Shown here piece after piece: positions 26,859-28,759 of a stretch of 28,759 nt of DNA. The position numbers and the translations under genes are program-made. The DNA is from JAKAXG01 sp035702985. GTDB lineage: Bacteria; Actinomycetota; Acidimicrobiia; Acidimicrobiales; Palsa-688. Position 1 is the stretch's first letter; every line of letters starts with the position of its first letter. The stretch covers positions 1 through 28,759 of the forward strand of contig DASSZD010000116.1 of the NCBI GenBank assembly GCA_035702985.1, written 5' to 3'. The notes beneath the pieces are model-generated. The model made no database searches. It saw only the letters and a program-made list of their open reading frames with translations, and was not told the origin of the DNA.

Positions 26859-28759
26859 GTGACGTCGAGCGACTGGTCGAACCGGGCTGCGGAGCTGCGC
26901 GGGCTCATCGACTATCACAACCAGCGATATTTCGTGGACGACGATCCCGAGATCACGGACGCCGAGTTCGACGCCCTGGTGGCCGAACTGGCCCGGCTCG
27001 AGCGTGAGCACCCCGAGCTGGTCGTCCCGGAATCGCCGACCCAGATGGTGGGCGGGTGGGCGTCCGCCCAGTTCGCCGAGGTACGGCACCTGACGCCCAT
27101 GATGTCGCTGGACAAGACCACCAGCTACGAGGAGCTGCTGGCCTGGGCCAAGCGGATGGACCGGTTCATATCCGGGGCGGTGGCCTACACGTGCGAGCTG
27201 AAGATCGACGGGCTGGCCATGAGCCTGCTCTACGAGGACGGCCGGCTGGTACGGGCGGCCACCCGCGGCGACGGCGAGGTGGGAGAGGACGTCACCGCCA
27301 ACGTGCGGACCGTCGACCAGATCCCCCACCAGCTGCCCGGACCGGCCCCCCGGCTGGTGGAGGTACGGGGCGAGATCTACATGCCGGTGCCCGCCTTCGA
27401 GGAGCTCAACCGCCGCCAGGTCGAGGCCGGGGCCCGCAGCTTCATCAACCCCCGCAACGCGGCGGCCGGCTCCCTGCGCCAGAAGGACCCGGCCATCACG
27501 GCCGGGCGGGAGCTGGCCTTCTGGGCCTACCAGCTGGGGGCCATGGAGGACGGGCGGACCTTCACCCACCACACCGAGACGTTGGACTGGATGCGCTCCG
27601 CCGGGTTCCCGGTCAACCCGAACATCGAGCTGGTGCACGGGCTGGAGGAGGTGGACGACTACTGCCGCAGGTGGCTGGATCGCCGCCACTCCCTGCCCTA
27701 CGAGATCGACGGCGCGGTGATCAAGGTCGACGACCTGGGCCAGCGGCTGGAGCTGGGGGCCACGTCCCGGGCCCCCCGTTGGGCCATCGCCTACAAGTTC
27801 CCCCCGGAGGAGAAGACCACCCTGCTCAAGGGGATCATGGTGTCGATCGGCCGCACCGGCAAGGCCACCCCCTTCGCCATGTTGGAGCCGGTCGTCGTGG
27901 GCGGGGCCAGGGTGTCGCTGGCCACCTTGCACAACGAGGACCAGGTGCGGATCAAGGACGTGCGGCCCGGCGACACCGTGGTGGTCCGCCGGGCCGGGGA
28001 CGTCATCCCCGAGGTGCGGGGCCCGGTCCTGGCCCGCCGGCCGGCCGGCCTTCCGGAATGGACCTTCCCCACGGAATGCCCGGTGTGCGGGGAGAAGCTG
28101 GTGCGACTCGAGGGGGAGAGCGACACCTTCTGCGTGAACGACCAGTGCCCGGGCCAGCGGGTGCAGCGGATATCCCACTTCGCCTCCCGGGGGGCCATGG
28201 ACATCGAGCACCTGGGGGAGCGGACCGTCGCCCAGTTCTGCACGGCCGGGCTGCTGAGCGACGTCGCCGACATCTACAGCCTCGACTACGACCGCGTCGC
28301 CGGGTTCGAGGGGTGGGGGGAGACCTCCATCGCCAACCTCCGCGCCGCCATCGAGGCGTCCAAGAGCCGGCCCCTGGCCAACCTCCTGGTCGGCCTGTCC
28401 ATCCGCCATCTGGGCGCCACCGGTAGCCAGATCCTGGCCCGCCAGCTCCGCCATCTCGACCGGATCATGGAGGCCAGCGCCGAGGAGCTGTCCTCGGTGG
28501 AGGGCATAGGGCCCATCATCGGCGCCAGTGTGCAGAGGTACTTCGCCACCCCCGGCAACCGGGCGGTGGTGGAGCGGCTGAGAGCGGCCGGCCTCAACTT
28601 CGAAGGACCCGACGCCCCCGACATCCCACAGGTGCTCACCGGCCGGTCGATCGTCGTCACGGGCACCCTCGACGGATGGTCGCGGGAGGAGGCCGAGGAG
28701 GCCATCAAGTCCCGGGGCGGCAAGAGTCCCGGGAGCGTCTCCAAGAAGACCACTGCCGT
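26859..28759 (+). CDS. ligA: NAD+-dependent DNA ligase (3' end outside window)
   Basis: Replicative ligase that seals nicks between Okazaki fragments using NAD+; 633 codons are present of an expected 670-700. Domains in order: Ia (YHNQRYFVDDDPEITDAEFD, about 19-38, NMN binding), the nucleotidyltransferase domain with AMP-accepting K115 in ELKIDGLAM, RGEIYMP, INPRNAAAGSLRQ and YEIDGAVIKV, the OB fold (IGRTGKATPFA), a four-cysteine zinc finger (CPVC...CVNDQC), a helix-hairpin-helix region (SSVEGIGPIIG), and the start of a BRCT domain (SIVVTGTLDGWSREEAEE). GTG 26859 places the protein start at the normal family position and has TATCTT seven bases upstream. The rest of the BRCT domain lies beyond the right edge. 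Confidence 0.97.
   Translation, partial: MTSSDWSNRAAELRGLIDYHNQRYFVDDDPEITDAEFDALVAELARLEREHPELVVPESPTQMVGGWASAQFAEVRHLTPMMSLDKTTSYEELLAWAKRMDRFISGAVAYTCELKIDGLAMSLLYEDGRLVRAATRGDGEVGEDVTANVRTVDQIPHQLPGPAPRLVEVRGEIYMPVPAFEELNRRQVEAGARSFINPRNAAAGSLRQKDPAITAGRELAFWAYQLGAMEDGRTFTHHTETLDWMRSAGFPVNPNIELVHGLEEVDDYCRRWLDRRHSLPYEIDGAVIKVDDLGQRLELGATSRAPRWAIAYKFPPEEKTTLLKGIMVSIGRTGKATPFAMLEPVVVGGARVSLATLHNEDQVRIKDVRPGDTVVVRRAGDVIPEVRGPVLARRPAGLPEWTFPTECPVCGEKLVRLEGESDTFCVNDQCPGQRVQRISHFASRGAMDIEHLGERTVAQFCTAGLLSDVADIYSLDYDRVAGFEGWGETSIANLRAAIEASKSRPLANLLVGLSIRHLGATGSQILARQLRHLDRIMEASAEELSSVEGIGPIIGASVQRYFATPGNRAVVERLRAAGLNFEGPDAPDIPQVLTGRSIVVTGTLDGWSREEAEEAIKSRGGKSPGSVSKKTTA

Overview
This is chromosomal sequence from a very GC-rich actinobacterium. 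I favour a member of the Acidimicrobiia or a related deep lineage: the proteins are actinobacterial in type (GlgE pathway, DUF3417-type glucan phosphorylase, class II fructose bisphosphatase, Ig-domain L,D-transpeptidase), but separate TreS and maltokinase genes and the local gene order do not point to Streptomyces or Mycobacterium. That placement is inference. Coding density is high, and I see no rRNA, tRNA, CRISPR array, insertion sequence or phage gene.

Layout. (1) 1-2329, minus strand: glyA followed by a WecA/TagO-type polyprenyl-phosphate sugar-1-phosphate transferase that runs off the left edge. (2) 2352-3260: a fused 2H phosphoesterase-GNAT protein, convergent with class II FBPase (glpX, minus). 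(3) 4355-9562, plus: a GT39-type membrane glycosyltransferase, a UDP-galactopyranose-mutase-like flavoprotein, an unnamed zinc-ribbon protein with a duplicated module, and a small alpha/beta hydrolase. (4) 9544-11873: an M20 metallopeptidase (minus) divergent from a MeaB/ArgK GTPase (plus). (5) 11874-12156: the most unusual non-coding stretch, with a GC tandem array, a G-quadruplex-type run and an AT-rich 83-bp palindrome. (6) 12157-21855: alpha-glucan phosphorylase (minus) divergent from a tightly coupled glgE-treS-mak-glgB operon. (7) 21945-24368: an L,D-transpeptidase convergent with galT. (8) 24508 to the right edge: a cysteine desulfurase and mnmA, then ligA cut by the window end.

How the genes work together. 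The core is the GlgE route of alpha-glucan synthesis. TreS interconverts trehalose and maltose, Mak phosphorylates maltose, GlgE polymerises maltose-1-phosphate, GlgB adds branches, and the divergent phosphorylase degrades the polymer. The GlgE here is compact: it appears to lack the helical insert found in the characterised Streptomyces enzyme. The cysteine desulfurase next to MnmA fits a sulfur relay to tRNA 2-thiouridine. WecA, the GT39 enzyme, the mutase-like flavoprotein, GalT and the L,D-transpeptidase point to cell-envelope work.

Expression signals are strikingly uniform. Almost every gene that heads a transcription unit has a TANNNT hexamer 6 to 8 bases before its ATG/GTG and no Shine-Dalgarno sequence. 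Genes inside units generally have a Shine-Dalgarno or a stop-start overlap. This is what pervasive leaderless transcription would look like, and I used it to choose several starts. The sharpest case is the 22-bp gap between glyA and the divergent fusion gene, where the two -10 hexamers share a CTAG core.
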